From Lachnospiraceae bacterium (lineage in GTDB: Bacteria > Bacillota > Clostridia > Lachnospirales > Lachnospiraceae), in the NCBI GenBank assembly GCA_029008875.1, contig JAQXJP010000038.1, positions 1 to 64,000 of the forward strand: a stretch of DNA of 64,000 nt, written 5' to 3'. Each line of letters starts with the position of its first letter. Position 1 is the first letter of the stretch. The notes under the pieces are model-generated. The model saw nothing but the letters and a program-made list of their open reading frames with translations. It had not been told where the DNA came from and made no database searches. Positions 16,404-24,495 of this stretch are shown piece by piece. The translations under genes and the position numbers were made by a program.

Positions 16404-17606
16404 CTAATCCACGAACTCTCCGTCGTTGGAAACCGGCTCGATATTCACACGAATATGCACGTTCTTGTACTTCGCATCGGTTTCATGGAGTTTTGAAATC
16501 AATCGGTTCGCCACAAGCATGGCCAGCTCTTCCGTAGTGGTGGGAAGCAGCATGATAAACTGCGTATCGCTGTACTTTGCCGCCACATCGCCTACGCGAA
16601 GAGACTTACGGATGGTTTGTTCCAGTGCGCTCATGGTCTGTTTCACGCGGAATTTTGCGACCTCGGCCGGATCTCCTTGATTGCCCTCTACCGTCAGGAG
16701 CAATAAATATTCTGAGATATTGGAGCGAATACTCTTTCTCGTCTCCAGATGATAGATTTCTTTAAAAATCGGATAACCGCAGAAGAATACACCTTCCGGC
16801 TCCTCCTCCACAATATCCTCATGCACCTCACTGATACTGTACGAATTCTGGCCTTTACTCATAGCGAGCAATTCTTCATATACCTTATTGAGAATTGTGG
16901 TCTTGCGCACTCCGAGTTCTTTTTCCATAATTTCCCTTGCCTTTTCATAGGATTCCAAAGCGAGGGAGATTTTTCCGCAGCGCATACGAGCCTCAATCTG
17001 GTAACAATACAACTGCTCATCCCCGCTCTCATATTTCAGAGCTTCGTTGCACAGACGATCCATTTTCTCATACTGCGCGGTCTTGATGTATAATTCAGAC
17101 AGTCCCTTGACGCAGGACAGGTACAACGAATGATAATAGGTATTGAGCGTCAAAATCCAGTGCAGATCCAACAGACAGGTGAGAAAATCACCCTGGAAAA
17201 TTGCAATCGCCTGCTCATACTTAATGATGGCATCCTCAAATACATTTTCGTTTTTGGCTTCGTTAATCAATTCCTCAAATTTCTCGATATCCAGATTCAC
17301 CTTGATATCCGAGTTCCAGCGATAGGAACCGCGGTCTGTAATGATATAGTCATTGCCGCCCTCAAACGCCTGGCCAAGGCTTTTGCGAAGTCGATACATA
17401 AGGTTTTTCAGCGCACCTGCCGGATTATCGGTTTCCTCCGCCTGCCAGATTGCCTCCGAGATATCATCCACCGTCAATGTTTTATCTCTATATAAGAGCA
17501 TATACATCAACAACTTGAACAACATATTCGAATGTAAACTGGCACTGTCGATTGTTTCGTTTCCATCTGTTATTTGAAAATTACCCAATGTGTTTACGGT
17601 TAACAT
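16404..17606 (-). CDS. SARP-like transcriptional activator: winged helix, BTAD, degenerate GGDEF
   Basis: 400 residues. Residues 1-100 form an OmpR-like winged helix (LGNFQITDGN, ALKNLMYRLRKSL, then a YRWN wing). Residues about 105-255 are a bacterial transcriptional activator domain of TPR-like helices (GLSELYIKTAQYEK, ALESYEKAREIMEKELG). Residues about 290-390 look like a GGDEF domain in length and order (IRKSLRVGDVAAKYSDTQFIMLLP), but the signature GG(D/E)EF is replaced by YSDTQF, so it should not make c-di-GMP. GGGAGG precedes the ATG. It lies immediately upstream of the pilus operon and is the obvious candidate to bind the 11-bp direct repeats at 16228 and 11998. There is no own promoter in the 28-bp gap before it, which contains a 10-bp palindrome CGTATATACG (17625-17634). 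Confidence 0.85.
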   Translation of the reverse strand: MLTVNTLGNFQITDGNETIDSASLHSNMLFKLLMYMLLYRDKTLTVDDISEAIWQAEETDNPAGALKNLMYRLRKSLGQAFEGGNDYIITDRGSYRWNSDIKVNLDIEKFEELINEAKNENVFEDAIIKYEQAIAIFQGDFLTCLLDLHWILTLNTYYHSLYLSCVKGLSELYIKTAQYEKMDRLCNEALKYESGDEQLYCYQIEARMRCGKISLALESYEKAREIMEKELGVRKTTILNKVYEELLAMSKGQNSYSISEVHEDIVEEEPEGVFFCGYPIFKEIYHLETRKSIRSNISEYLLLLTVEGNQGDPAEVAKFRVKQTMSALEQTIRKSLRVGDVAAKYSDTQFIMLLPTTTEELAMLVANRLISKLHETDAKYKNVHIRVNIEPVSNDGEFVD

Positions 17607-17634
17607 TCGTCATCCTCCCAGAATCGTATATACG

Positions 17635-18045
17635 TTACTCTTCGCCGCATCCCAGCTTCAACATCTCCGCAATATAGAAGTCCACAGCCTCCTTGGAATT
17701 GTCGAATTGGAATATCTCTCCCTCTTCTCCTTCTCGCCGAAGGAACACCTTATTGTAATTCAAATAAGAAATTTCTGCAAGAACCTTTCCGCGACTATCC
17801 CGTTTCTCACTGTGCATGACCGGACTATCCCCCTCCGGCATTTTCTCCACCGGCATCACCGGGATATCATCCGTTTCCACTTCCGCCTCGACTTCCACCG
17901 GAACTTCTTTCGTTGTCTTAGGTGATTCTTTCACCTGTTCCTCCGGTTCCGGCATCAGGGAAACCATCTCCACTTCGCCATCTCCGGCTTGAGCACCCCA
18001 GAAATCGAACATGCTCAATTGTCCGGACAACCCTTTTCTCGACAT
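17635..18045 (-). CDS. Conserved small hypothetical protein, 136 aa
   Basis: No family recognised. It starts with a Gln/Phe/Trp-rich motif (GQLSMFDFW, 7-15), then an acidic, Pro/Glu-rich low-complexity stretch (about 25-75), then a short folded domain (ISYLNYNKVFLRREGEEG, EAVDFYIAEMLKLG). No signal peptide or membrane helix. The N-terminal motif followed by a flexible acidic tether suggests a docking protein, but that is inference. It begins 4 bp after metF and is the last housekeeping gene before the SARP-like regulator. Confidence 0.7.
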   Translation of the reverse strand: MSRKGLSGQLSMFDFWGAQAGDGEVEMVSLMPEPEEQVKESPKTTKEVPVEVEAEVETDDIPVMPVEKMPEGDSPVMHSEKRDSRGKVLAEISYLNYNKVFLRREGEEGEIFQFDNSKEAVDFYIAEMLKLGCGEE

Positions 18046-18049
18046 AAGT

Positions 18050-18919
18050 TTACTCCCTAATATAAATATCAGACAAGTTATTTAAGATCTCTTCCAATAC
18101 ATCCGGCTTGTTCATAGAGTATATATGTACATGGTTCACACCGTTTGCCACAAGATCGATGATCTGTTCCGTCGCAAATGCCACGCCGGCCTGCCGCATC
18201 GCCTTGGGATCATCCCCAAACCGCTCCACAATCCGCAGGAACTTGGGCGGCACCATATTTCCCGACAATGCTCCCACCCGCTTGATCTGTGACTTGTTGG
18301 TAATCGGCATAATTCCCGCAACAATCGGCACATGAACCCCGACACGTCCCGCTTTCCAGAGAAAATTATACAGAATGTCATTGTCGAAAAACATCTGAGT
18401 TGTGAGATAATCACAGCCCGCTTCCACTTTTTCCCTCAAATGAATCAAGTCTTCCTGAATGGTTTCAGCCTCCGGGTGTCCCTCCGGATAGCATGCCCCA
18501 CCGATGCAAAAATCACCGGCCTCCTTGATCTCCGCGATCAATTCCGATGCGTGGTGATACTGGTTGGGCAGCGGGAAATCCGCATTTTCCGGAATATCTC
18601 CCCTAAGTGCCAGGATATTTTCAATTCCCTTCTCCTGCAGTTCCCGAATCACGGACTGTACCTTTTCCTTCGTGGAGGAGGCACAGGTCAGGTGTGCCAC
18701 TGCGGGAATTCCGCACTCCTTGATGGTTGCGGCAATTTCAACGGTATAGTCGCTGGTTCCTCCGGTTGCACCGTAGGTACAGCTCAAGTATGCCGGCTTT
18801 AATCTGGCCATGGTGGCTGCTGTCTCCTTGTAATTGGGAAGCATAACCTCCTTCTTCGGCGGAAACATCTCACATGATATGGTCACCTGATCACTGTTTA
18901 AAAGTTCCGAAATCTTCAT
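18050..18919 (-). CDS. metF: 5,10-methylenetetrahydrofolate reductase (MetF)
   Basis: 289 residues, the usual length. It reduces methylene-THF to methyl-THF for methionine synthesis or the methyl branch of the acetyl-CoA pathway, with FAD as cofactor. Seen motifs: SCEMFPPK with the catalytic Glu near the N-terminus, YLSCTYGATGG, HLTCAS, ALRGDIP, GGACYPEGHPEA and TQMFFDND. All fit the TIM-barrel MetF family. It lies in a tight operon with GreA-like, phosphopantetheinyl transferase and DegV genes and no Wood-Ljungdahl genes in view, so which pathway it serves cannot be told. No riboswitch is visible in the 26-bp upstream gap. Confidence 0.95.
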   Translation of the reverse strand: MKISELLNSDQVTISCEMFPPKKEVMLPNYKETAATMARLKPAYLSCTYGATGGTSDYTVEIAATIKECGIPAVAHLTCASSTKEKVQSVIRELQEKGIENILALRGDIPENADFPLPNQYHHASELIAEIKEAGDFCIGGACYPEGHPEAETIQEDLIHLREKVEAGCDYLTTQMFFDNDILYNFLWKAGRVGVHVPIVAGIMPITNKSQIKRVGALSGNMVPPKFLRIVERFGDDPKAMRQAGVAFATEQIIDLVANGVNHVHIYSMNKPDVLEEILNNLSDIYIRE

Positions 18920-18945
18920 AATTGTTCTAATCCTCTCCTGTGTCT

Positions 18946-19449
18946 CTAAAATTTGCGCAGTTCGTCCGTCCCGTCATCGCCGGTATTCTCTATGCTGCGT
19001 ATTTCCACAAAGTACGAGTAATCGTCATTCACCTTCACCTCGCAGCGATCCCCCACCTTGTGTCCCCAGATGGCTGATCCCAGGGGCGACTCCCTGCTGA
19101 TCAGATTCTTGAGGGAATTACTCCGCACCGTTGTCACCACGCGGTAGGTCTCCACCTCATCGTCATCCTCAAAATACAACTCCACGGTATTGTTCATTCC
19201 CACTTCGTCCTCCGCAGAGTCCTCCGACACAATGATAGCCGTCTTAATCATTTTCTCAAGATAGCGAATCCGTCTCTCATTTTCGTTCTTAAACTGCTTG
19301 GCAGCTTTATATTCGAAGTTCTCGCTCAGATCCCCTTGTGCCCGCGCCACCTTCACATCTTCCAGCGCCTGTTTGCGCACAACCAGAATCCGGTAATCGA
19401 TTTCCTCCTGCATTTTCTTGATATCTTTTTCCGTCAATTCATCATACAT
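18946..19449 (-). CDS. GreA/GreB-family transcription elongation factor
   Basis: 167 residues. The N-terminal coiled coil contains ARAQGDLSENFEYKAAK, the diagnostic Gre hairpin with the acidic tip residues that enter the RNA polymerase secondary channel to stimulate transcript cleavage. The C-terminal FKBP-like domain has ESPLGSAIWGHKVGD. The match to canonical GreA is good but not exact, and many Clostridia have a second GreA-like copy, so I leave the symbol empty. It is co-transcribed with the phosphopantetheinyl transferase (18-bp gap) and metF. Confidence 0.88.
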   Translation of the reverse strand: MYDELTEKDIKKMQEEIDYRILVVRKQALEDVKVARAQGDLSENFEYKAAKQFKNENERRIRYLEKMIKTAIIVSEDSAEDEVGMNNTVELYFEDDDEVETYRVVTTVRSNSLKNLISRESPLGSAIWGHKVGDRCEVKVNDDYSYFVEIRSIENTGDDGTDELRKF

Positions 19450-19467
19450 AGCTATCGTCTCCCTTTG

Positions 19468-20127
19468 CTATCGTACCATTTTCGGCTTTTTTAGGCAATC
19501 AAAAGTAATCTTCTCGATCTCCGTATTTTCTCTCCGTGGGCTCACACTCAACCAAAAAGACTCCTCCAACAATACACTGTGAAAGTTTTTATCGTCCATG
19601 GTATCGATGGACGCCAAATCCATGGCAATCCCCCGCCCGATTTGCTTGGCATAGGCTTCCTTCCTCGTCCACGTCCGCAGGAAAAAATCCACAGGCCGCT
19701 CCCCCGGAAGTTGTCCGACACCGGCCTCCTGCTGTGCCAACAGATTCTCGAATGCCGTTTTCTCCTCCGCGGAGAAGGCCTTTCTCGCAACGCCGGCCAT
19801 CTTTTTCAATTGCCGCGCTCCGATCATTCCCTGCCCGTCCGCAAACCGCGAGATAAGCTCCAAATCCACCCCAACGGGGTCGCAGGAAAAAGCAACCGCC
19901 GCATAATCCCCGGAATGGGTCACATTGGAATAGCGTCTCTCACTCTCCGTCAGTTTCTCCTCCCCAAACCGCTGCAGAAGTCCGGCGGCAAGGGAGCGCC
20001 GTCTATCCCCGTCAGACTTACAGCGGAGAACTTTTGCTCTCCGCTGCTCGCTTACCTTCGATAATTCATGTTCCCAATCGATAGCGCCCCGCAACGCTTC
20101 TATCGACATGTAGAAAATCGTTTGCAT
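19468..20127 (-). CDS. 4'-phosphopantetheinyl transferase (Sfp type)
   Basis: 219 residues. It transfers the phosphopantetheine arm from CoA to carrier proteins. The paired signature is present: VGVDLELI with the Mg-binding Asp and Glu, and TWTRKEAYAK with the second acidic residue and Lys. THSGDYAAVAF matches the conserved upstream block. Sfp-type enzymes usually serve peptide or polyketide synthetases; none is in the window, so the target carrier is unknown. The ATG has only a weak ribosome site and begins 4 bp after the DegV stop, so translational coupling is likely. Confidence 0.85.
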   Translation of the reverse strand: MQTIFYMSIEALRGAIDWEHELSKVSEQRRAKVLRCKSDGDRRRSLAAGLLQRFGEEKLTESERRYSNVTHSGDYAAVAFSCDPVGVDLELISRFADGQGMIGARQLKKMAGVARKAFSAEEKTAFENLLAQQEAGVGQLPGERPVDFFLRTWTRKEAYAKQIGRGIAMDLASIDTMDDKNFHSVLLEESFWLSVSPRRENTEIEKITFDCLKKPKMVR

Positions 20128-20131
20128 ATAA

Positions 20132-21019
20132 TTAATTCACTCTCTCCGCTCCCCAGAAGAACAATGCCACCGTTCCCGGTCCCGTATGACTTCCGATGGT
20201 GGTTCCGATATCGTTAATGAGTACTTTACCGTTCAACTTCGGGAATCGCTCCTCAATCATATCTGCGATCGCCTTGGCATCCTCGTAACAGTCAGAGTGG
20301 GACATGTAGCATTTCCCGGAATAATCCGTTCCGTCCTTCGCCAACTCCTCCATCTTCTTGACCATCTCAAGCATCACCTTTCTCTTGGTGCGCACCTTCT
20401 GTCTGGGAATCAATCTTCCTTCCAAGTCTACGTTCAGCAGCGGACAAATATTCATCACCTGGCCAACAAATCCTGCCGTCTTGCTGACACGACCGCCCTT
20501 GATAAAAAAGGTGAGGTCACTGGTGAAAAACCAATGGTTTAATTCTCTCTTATGGGCCTCGGCAAACTCATACAGCTCATCGATGCTCTTTCCCTCGTCC
20601 CTCATGTCCGCAAGGGTCTCCAAAAGCAATCCAAATCCGGAGGATGCAGCCAGCGAATCCACTATGTACAGCTTGCGGTCCGGATATTTTTCCTGCATAA
20701 TCTCCTGGGCAATCAACGCAGAATTGACAACGCCCGTGATTCCGGAAGACAGACATACATGGATGACATCCTTCCCCGCGGCAAGCATCGGCTCAAAATA
20801 CTCACAGAATTCGTCTGCGTTAATCTGATAGGTCTTGGTGTCTGCCCCATCCCGCATTGCCTGATAAAAATCCTTAAAATTCATGGACTGTCCCAAATCG
20901 TCCATGTACTGCTCCCCATCCAGTTCATAGTGGAAACAGATGTAGGAAATATTGCGTCTATCGAAATGCTCTTTTGTCAAGTCGGCGGTTGAGCATCCGC
21001 TCAATACATATTCACTCAT
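20132..21019 (-). CDS. DegV-family fatty-acid-binding protein
   Basis: 295 residues. DegV proteins bind fatty acids and, as FakB, hand them to the FakA kinase. Seen features: VCLSSGITGVVNSALIA, YIVDSLAASSGFG and FFIKGGRVSKTAGFVG, the core family motifs, and GTTIGSHTGPGTVALFFWG at the C-terminus. No FakA (DAK2) gene is in the window. The gene leads the small operon. A TATAAT-like -10 lies at 21057-21062 on the minus strand, without a good -35, and GGGGAGAAGC precedes the ATG. Confidence 0.92.
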   Translation of the reverse strand: MSEYVLSGCSTADLTKEHFDRRNISYICFHYELDGEQYMDDLGQSMNFKDFYQAMRDGADTKTYQINADEFCEYFEPMLAAGKDVIHVCLSSGITGVVNSALIAQEIMQEKYPDRKLYIVDSLAASSGFGLLLETLADMRDEGKSIDELYEFAEAHKRELNHWFFTSDLTFFIKGGRVSKTAGFVGQVMNICPLLNVDLEGRLIPRQKVRTKRKVMLEMVKKMEELAKDGTDYSGKCYMSHSDCYEDAKAIADMIEERFPKLNGKVLINDIGTTIGSHTGPGTVALFFWGAERVN

Positions 21020-21093
21020 GCTTCTCCCCTTTTCGTCGAAAAATTACTATAGAACATTATATCTGTTTTGCGGAATAAAATCTATGATTTTCT

Positions 21094-22263
21094 TTACAAA
21101 CCCATTTTTTCCGCAAACTCCCGGTCGGTCACCCCGAACATCACCATGTCCACGTACTTGTCCTCGTACTTTACCTCATCCCGCCGTATGCCCTCCACAT
21201 GACATGCCATGCTGCGCATCATGGCGGCAGAAGCCTCATTTCCCCAATTTGCATTGCATATCATCTTATGCATGCGAAGCTCGAAAAAGGCATAGCCCAG
21301 TATCATCCTAAGGGCCTCCGTTCCGTAGCCCTTGCCTCTGTGTTCCCTGCAGATGTAGATATTGTAAGAAAAACGCCCGTTGACATAATCGATTCCCACC
21401 AGATTGATATTGCCGATATATGTGCCCTCAGAGTCCACGATTGCGTAAGCGATGGAATCATTGTCCTCATTGAGATCCAGCAGTTCTTCCGCATCCGCAA
21501 AGACCTCATCGTCCTCCCCCATCTCCCTGCTGATGTAGAGCAATTGATCCTCTCTGCAATCCAGAATCTCACGGTTCGCCGCCAGAAACTCCTCCGTCAT
21601 TCCGGTAATTCGGATGCGCTCCGATTCCCAGTAGTAGGGAGTGCGGCGTATCTCCCCGGTGCCCGCCCCTGCTCCTGCACCTGCTCCGGCTCCTGCGCCG
21701 AGGGGGGATTGAAATTCCCGGGTTAGTTCCCGGCGGCTCACATTCCTTTCCCCGCGGTATTCCTCCTCCAGGATGGAAAAATAGTAGTTGCCATAATACC
21801 GGCCGTGGGAAAAATACATGTCGCTGCGAAAACCATCCTGGTTAAAACCAAGCTTTTGAATCAGGCCCGCATAGGCTTCGTTGCCCTCTATCAATTCACA
21901 GCAGGCCTTATGCATTCCCATCTCGTCAAAGACCAGCGACAGCAACCTCTCCCCCGCCTCGTAAGCATACCCTCTTCTCCTGTACCGGGGGAGGATGTGA
22001 ATCATGATGTCCGCGTGGCGATGTGCGGTCTCAATCCAATAGATTGCGGCATATCCCACCTCTTCCTTCCCGGAATTTGTGATGACATACCAATATTCCT
22101 CCCCCGCTTCACTGCATTCCTCCGAATACTCCAGCAGCTCCTCCACATACTTCTCTGTGACCGGCTGGGCAATCCCGTGGTCCGCCTGAAATCGGGAGGA
22201 GGTATCCTCCAGAATGTCACGCATCATATTCCGCTGTGCGAGCGATAATTTTTGAAGTTCCAT
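21094..22263 (-). CDS. Tandem GNAT acetyltransferase with Ala-Gly linker
   Basis: 389 residues from the ATG at 22263; a GTG two codons upstream is less well spaced from AAGGA. Two GNAT domains lie in tandem. The first (about 1-175) has ILPRYRRRGYAYEAGERLL and LIEGNEAYAGLIQKLGF. The second (about 205-389) has ICREHRGKGYGTEALRMIL and ANWGNEASAAMMRSM. Both keep the R/Q-x-x-G-x-G/A acetyl-CoA loop, so both could bind the cofactor. The linker is a short alternating Ala-Gly tract. The domains resemble RimJ/RimL-type enzymes that acetylate protein N-termini or small amines; the substrate is unknown. The gene appears to stand alone. Confidence 0.88.
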   Translation of the reverse strand: MELQKLSLAQRNMMRDILEDTSSRFQADHGIAQPVTEKYVEELLEYSEECSEAGEEYWYVITNSGKEEVGYAAIYWIETAHRHADIMIHILPRYRRRGYAYEAGERLLSLVFDEMGMHKACCELIEGNEAYAGLIQKLGFNQDGFRSDMYFSHGRYYGNYYFSILEEEYRGERNVSRRELTREFQSPLGAGAGAGAGAGAGTGEIRRTPYYWESERIRITGMTEEFLAANREILDCREDQLLYISREMGEDDEVFADAEELLDLNEDNDSIAYAIVDSEGTYIGNINLVGIDYVNGRFSYNIYICREHRGKGYGTEALRMILGYAFFELRMHKMICNANWGNEASAAMMRSMACHVEGIRRDEVKYEDKYVDMVMFGVTDREFAEKMGL

Positions 22264-22285
22264 AATCACAAAATCCTTCTCTATA

Positions 22286-22351
22286 AAAATCCCCCTGTGG
22301 CAATCTCTCTCTGCCGGATTTTGTCCGTCTGAAAAAAGGTTCTCACAGGGG
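22286..22351 (-). terminator. Probable terminator of the transporter operon (long loop)
   Basis: CCCCTGTG (22344-22351 on the minus strand) pairs with CACAGGGG (22292-22299) and is followed by GATTTTTAT. The loop of about 44 bases is longer than usual, so confidence is moderate. Confidence 0.5.
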
Positions 22352-22371
22352 TAAAAATGTCTTATGTATCG

Positions 22372-22995
22372 TTAACGATGATACACGCGGATGAACGTCT
22401 CAACAATTTCAATCAGCTGCTCGTAGCTCATGGAAGTGGTGTCCAGGCACAGATTGTAATTGCGGGCATCATTCCACTCTCCGCCGGTGTAGTAATGGTA
22501 GTAATCCGCACGGAATTTGTCAATCTTCTCAATCTTCTTGGCTGCTTCCTTGGCATCCAGCCCGTCCGCCTCCATCACGCGCTTGACGCAATCGTCCTTT
22601 GGCGCATAGCAGAACAGACGAATCACATTCGGATCATCCCGCAACACATAGTCCGCAGCTCTTCCGATGATGATACAGGATTCCGTCTTTGCCAACTCCT
22701 TGATAATTTTGGCCTGATAGTTAAACAGATTGTCATCGGATACGAAATCCGCACTCTCCGGCCCGATCACTCCGCCCTTGTACGGGTTCTTCTTGACGAT
22801 TCCGAACAGTGATGACTTGTTCAGCTTCTCATCCGCCTGACCGAACAGCGCCTCATTGATTCCGCTGTCATCGGAGGCCATGCGAAGAATCTCCCTGTCA
22901 TAGCAGTTGATTCCGAGCTTCTTTGCCAGCATTTTTGCCATGGTACGTCCACCGCTGCCATAGCTTCTGCCGATTGTAATAACTGTATTTGCCAT
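22372..22995 (-). CDS. Cytidylate kinase-like protein
   Basis: 207 residues of the cytidylate-kinase-like AAA family. The P-loop is ITIGRSYGSGGRTMAKMLA (6-24), and YDREILRMAS follows as in other members of this group. CIIIGRAADYVLRDD and the Arg-rich helix before it match the nucleotide kinase fold. These proteins are common in Clostridia and differ from the essential Cmk, so the substrate is uncertain. It begins 11 bp after livF, so it is the last gene of the amino acid transporter operon; the reason for that link is not known. Confidence 0.85.
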   Translation of the reverse strand: MANTVITIGRSYGSGGRTMAKMLAKKLGINCYDREILRMASDDSGINEALFGQADEKLNKSSLFGIVKKNPYKGGVIGPESADFVSDDNLFNYQAKIIKELAKTESCIIIGRAADYVLRDDPNVIRLFCYAPKDDCVKRVMEADGLDAKEAAKKIEKIDKFRADYYHYYTGGEWNDARNYNLCLDTTSMSYEQLIEIVETFIRVYHR

Positions 22996-23006
22996 ATCCG
23001 TCCCCC

Positions 23007-23717
23007 CTATTCTCCAAGATATGCCTTTTTAATAGAATCGTTGTTCATCATCTCCTTGGCGTCACCGGACAAGACGATATTGCCGGTCTCAAGGACATAT
23101 GCCCGGTCTGCAATACCAAGTGCCTTCTTCGCATTCTGCTCCACCAAAAGCACCGTGGTTCCGGAGGAAGAAATCTCACGGATAATACTGAAAATCTCCT
23201 CCACAAAAATCGGGGAAAGTCCCATGGAAGGCTCATCCATCAGGATGATGCTGGGCTTGGACATGAGCGCCCGGCCCATGGCAAGCATCTGCTGTTCTCC
23301 GCCGCTCAAGGTTCCAGCCAACTGGTTCTTGCGCTCCTCCAGACGGGGAAAACTCTTGTATACGCGCTGCAGAGACTCCTCAATCTCCTTCTTGTCCTTG
23401 CGGGTGTATGCCCCCATTCTCAGGTTCTCATACACGGACAGTTCCGCAAATACGCGGCGTCCCTCCGGCACATGCGCCATCCCCATGGATACAATCTTGT
23501 GCCCCGGAACCTTTGCGATATCCTGCCCCTCGAAAAGAATCTCTCCGGATGTGGGCTTCAGCATTCCGGTAATCGTCTGAAGAGTTGTGGTCTTGCCCGC
23601 TCCGTTGGCACCGATCAATGCGATGACCTCACCCTTATTTACTTCAAAGGAAATACCCTTCAGTGCCTGAATGACACCGTAATGTACCTCCAGATTTTTC
23701 ACTTCTAACATTGCCAT
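23007..23717 (-). CDS. livF: Branched-chain amino acid ABC transporter, ATP-binding protein LivF
   Basis: 236 residues, usual for LivF. Cytoplasmic ATPase with Walker A GANGAGKTT, signature LSGGEQQM and Walker B IILMDEPSMGL, then the H-loop-like VLLVEQN of the LivF subfamily. It pairs with LivG to power import of Leu, Ile, Val or related compounds through LivH/LivM. It starts 17 bp after livG. Confidence 0.94.
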   Translation of the reverse strand: MAMLEVKNLEVHYGVIQALKGISFEVNKGEVIALIGANGAGKTTTLQTITGMLKPTSGEILFEGQDIAKVPGHKIVSMGMAHVPEGRRVFAELSVYENLRMGAYTRKDKKEIEESLQRVYKSFPRLEERKNQLAGTLSGGEQQMLAMGRALMSKPSIILMDEPSMGLSPIFVEEIFSIIREISSSGTTVLLVEQNAKKALGIADRAYVLETGNIVLSGDAKEMMNNDSIKKAYLGE

Positions 23718-23734
23718 TTTTCTGTCCTCCCGGT

Positions 23735-24493
23735 CTACTCGCCCAAATATGCCTTGATAACCTGCGGGTCATTCAACACGTCACTGGTCTTACCCTGTGC
23801 CAACACCTGACCGAAGTTGAGCACGGTCAGCTCCTCGCAGATTCCGGATACCAATTTCATATCATGCTCAATCAGCAAAATGGTCATGTCAAACTCATCT
23901 CTGACAAAGTGGATGGTATCCATCAACTCCTTGGTCTCGTTGGGATTCATACCTGCCGCCGGCTCGTCCAGCAGCAACAATTTGGGATTGGTTGCCAGAG
24001 CTCTTGCGATCTCCAGCTTCCGCTGCTTTCCGTAGGGAAGGTTGGATGCCAAAAAGTCCGCTTCCTTATCCAAATCAAACACCCGAAGCAGTTCCATCGC
24101 CCGCTCATCCATCTCTCTCTCCACCTTGCGATATTTCGGGAGACGAAGAATTCCGGTCAATGTGGAATATTCCATCTGATTGTGCAACCCAATCTTGACA
24201 TTGTCCAACACGGACTGTGCGCTGAACAGACGGATATTCTGGAAGGTTCTGGCGATTCCCTCCTTGTTGATCTCTATGGTGTTTTTTCCGGTAATGTCCA
24301 CACCGTCCAACTTGATGGTGCCGTTATCCGGGGAATACACACCGGTCAGCATGTTAAATACGGTGGTTTTTCCGGCGCCGTTTGGACCGATCAAGCCGTA
24401 CAACTGCCCCTTTTCGATGGAGATATCAAACCCGTCCACCGCACGGAGTCCGCCAAAGGAGATTCCAAGATTTTGAACACTCAATAATGCCAT
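23735..24493 (-). CDS. livG: Branched-chain amino acid ABC transporter, ATP-binding protein LivG
   Basis: 252 residues from the ATG at 24493, chosen because GGAGGTAG lies 8 bp upstream; the open frame extends to 24556 inside livM without such a site. Walker A GPNGAGKTT, the LivG-type signature LPYGKQRKLEIARAL, Walker B LLLLDEPAAGMN and switch His in LLIEHDM are all present. RTFQNIRLF is typical of LivG. It starts 2 bp after the livM stop. Confidence 0.94.
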   Translation of the reverse strand: MALLSVQNLGISFGGLRAVDGFDISIEKGQLYGLIGPNGAGKTTVFNMLTGVYSPDNGTIKLDGVDITGKNTIEINKEGIARTFQNIRLFSAQSVLDNVKIGLHNQMEYSTLTGILRLPKYRKVEREMDERAMELLRVFDLDKEADFLASNLPYGKQRKLEIARALATNPKLLLLDEPAAGMNPNETKELMDTIHFVRDEFDMTILLIEHDMKLVSGICEELTVLNFGQVLAQGKTSDVLNDPQVIKAYLGE

Positions 24494-24495
24494 AA

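Noticed and set aside
18919-18946. S-adenosylmethionine or other riboswitch upstream of metF
   Set aside because: The gap is only 26 bp and holds just a ribosome site.
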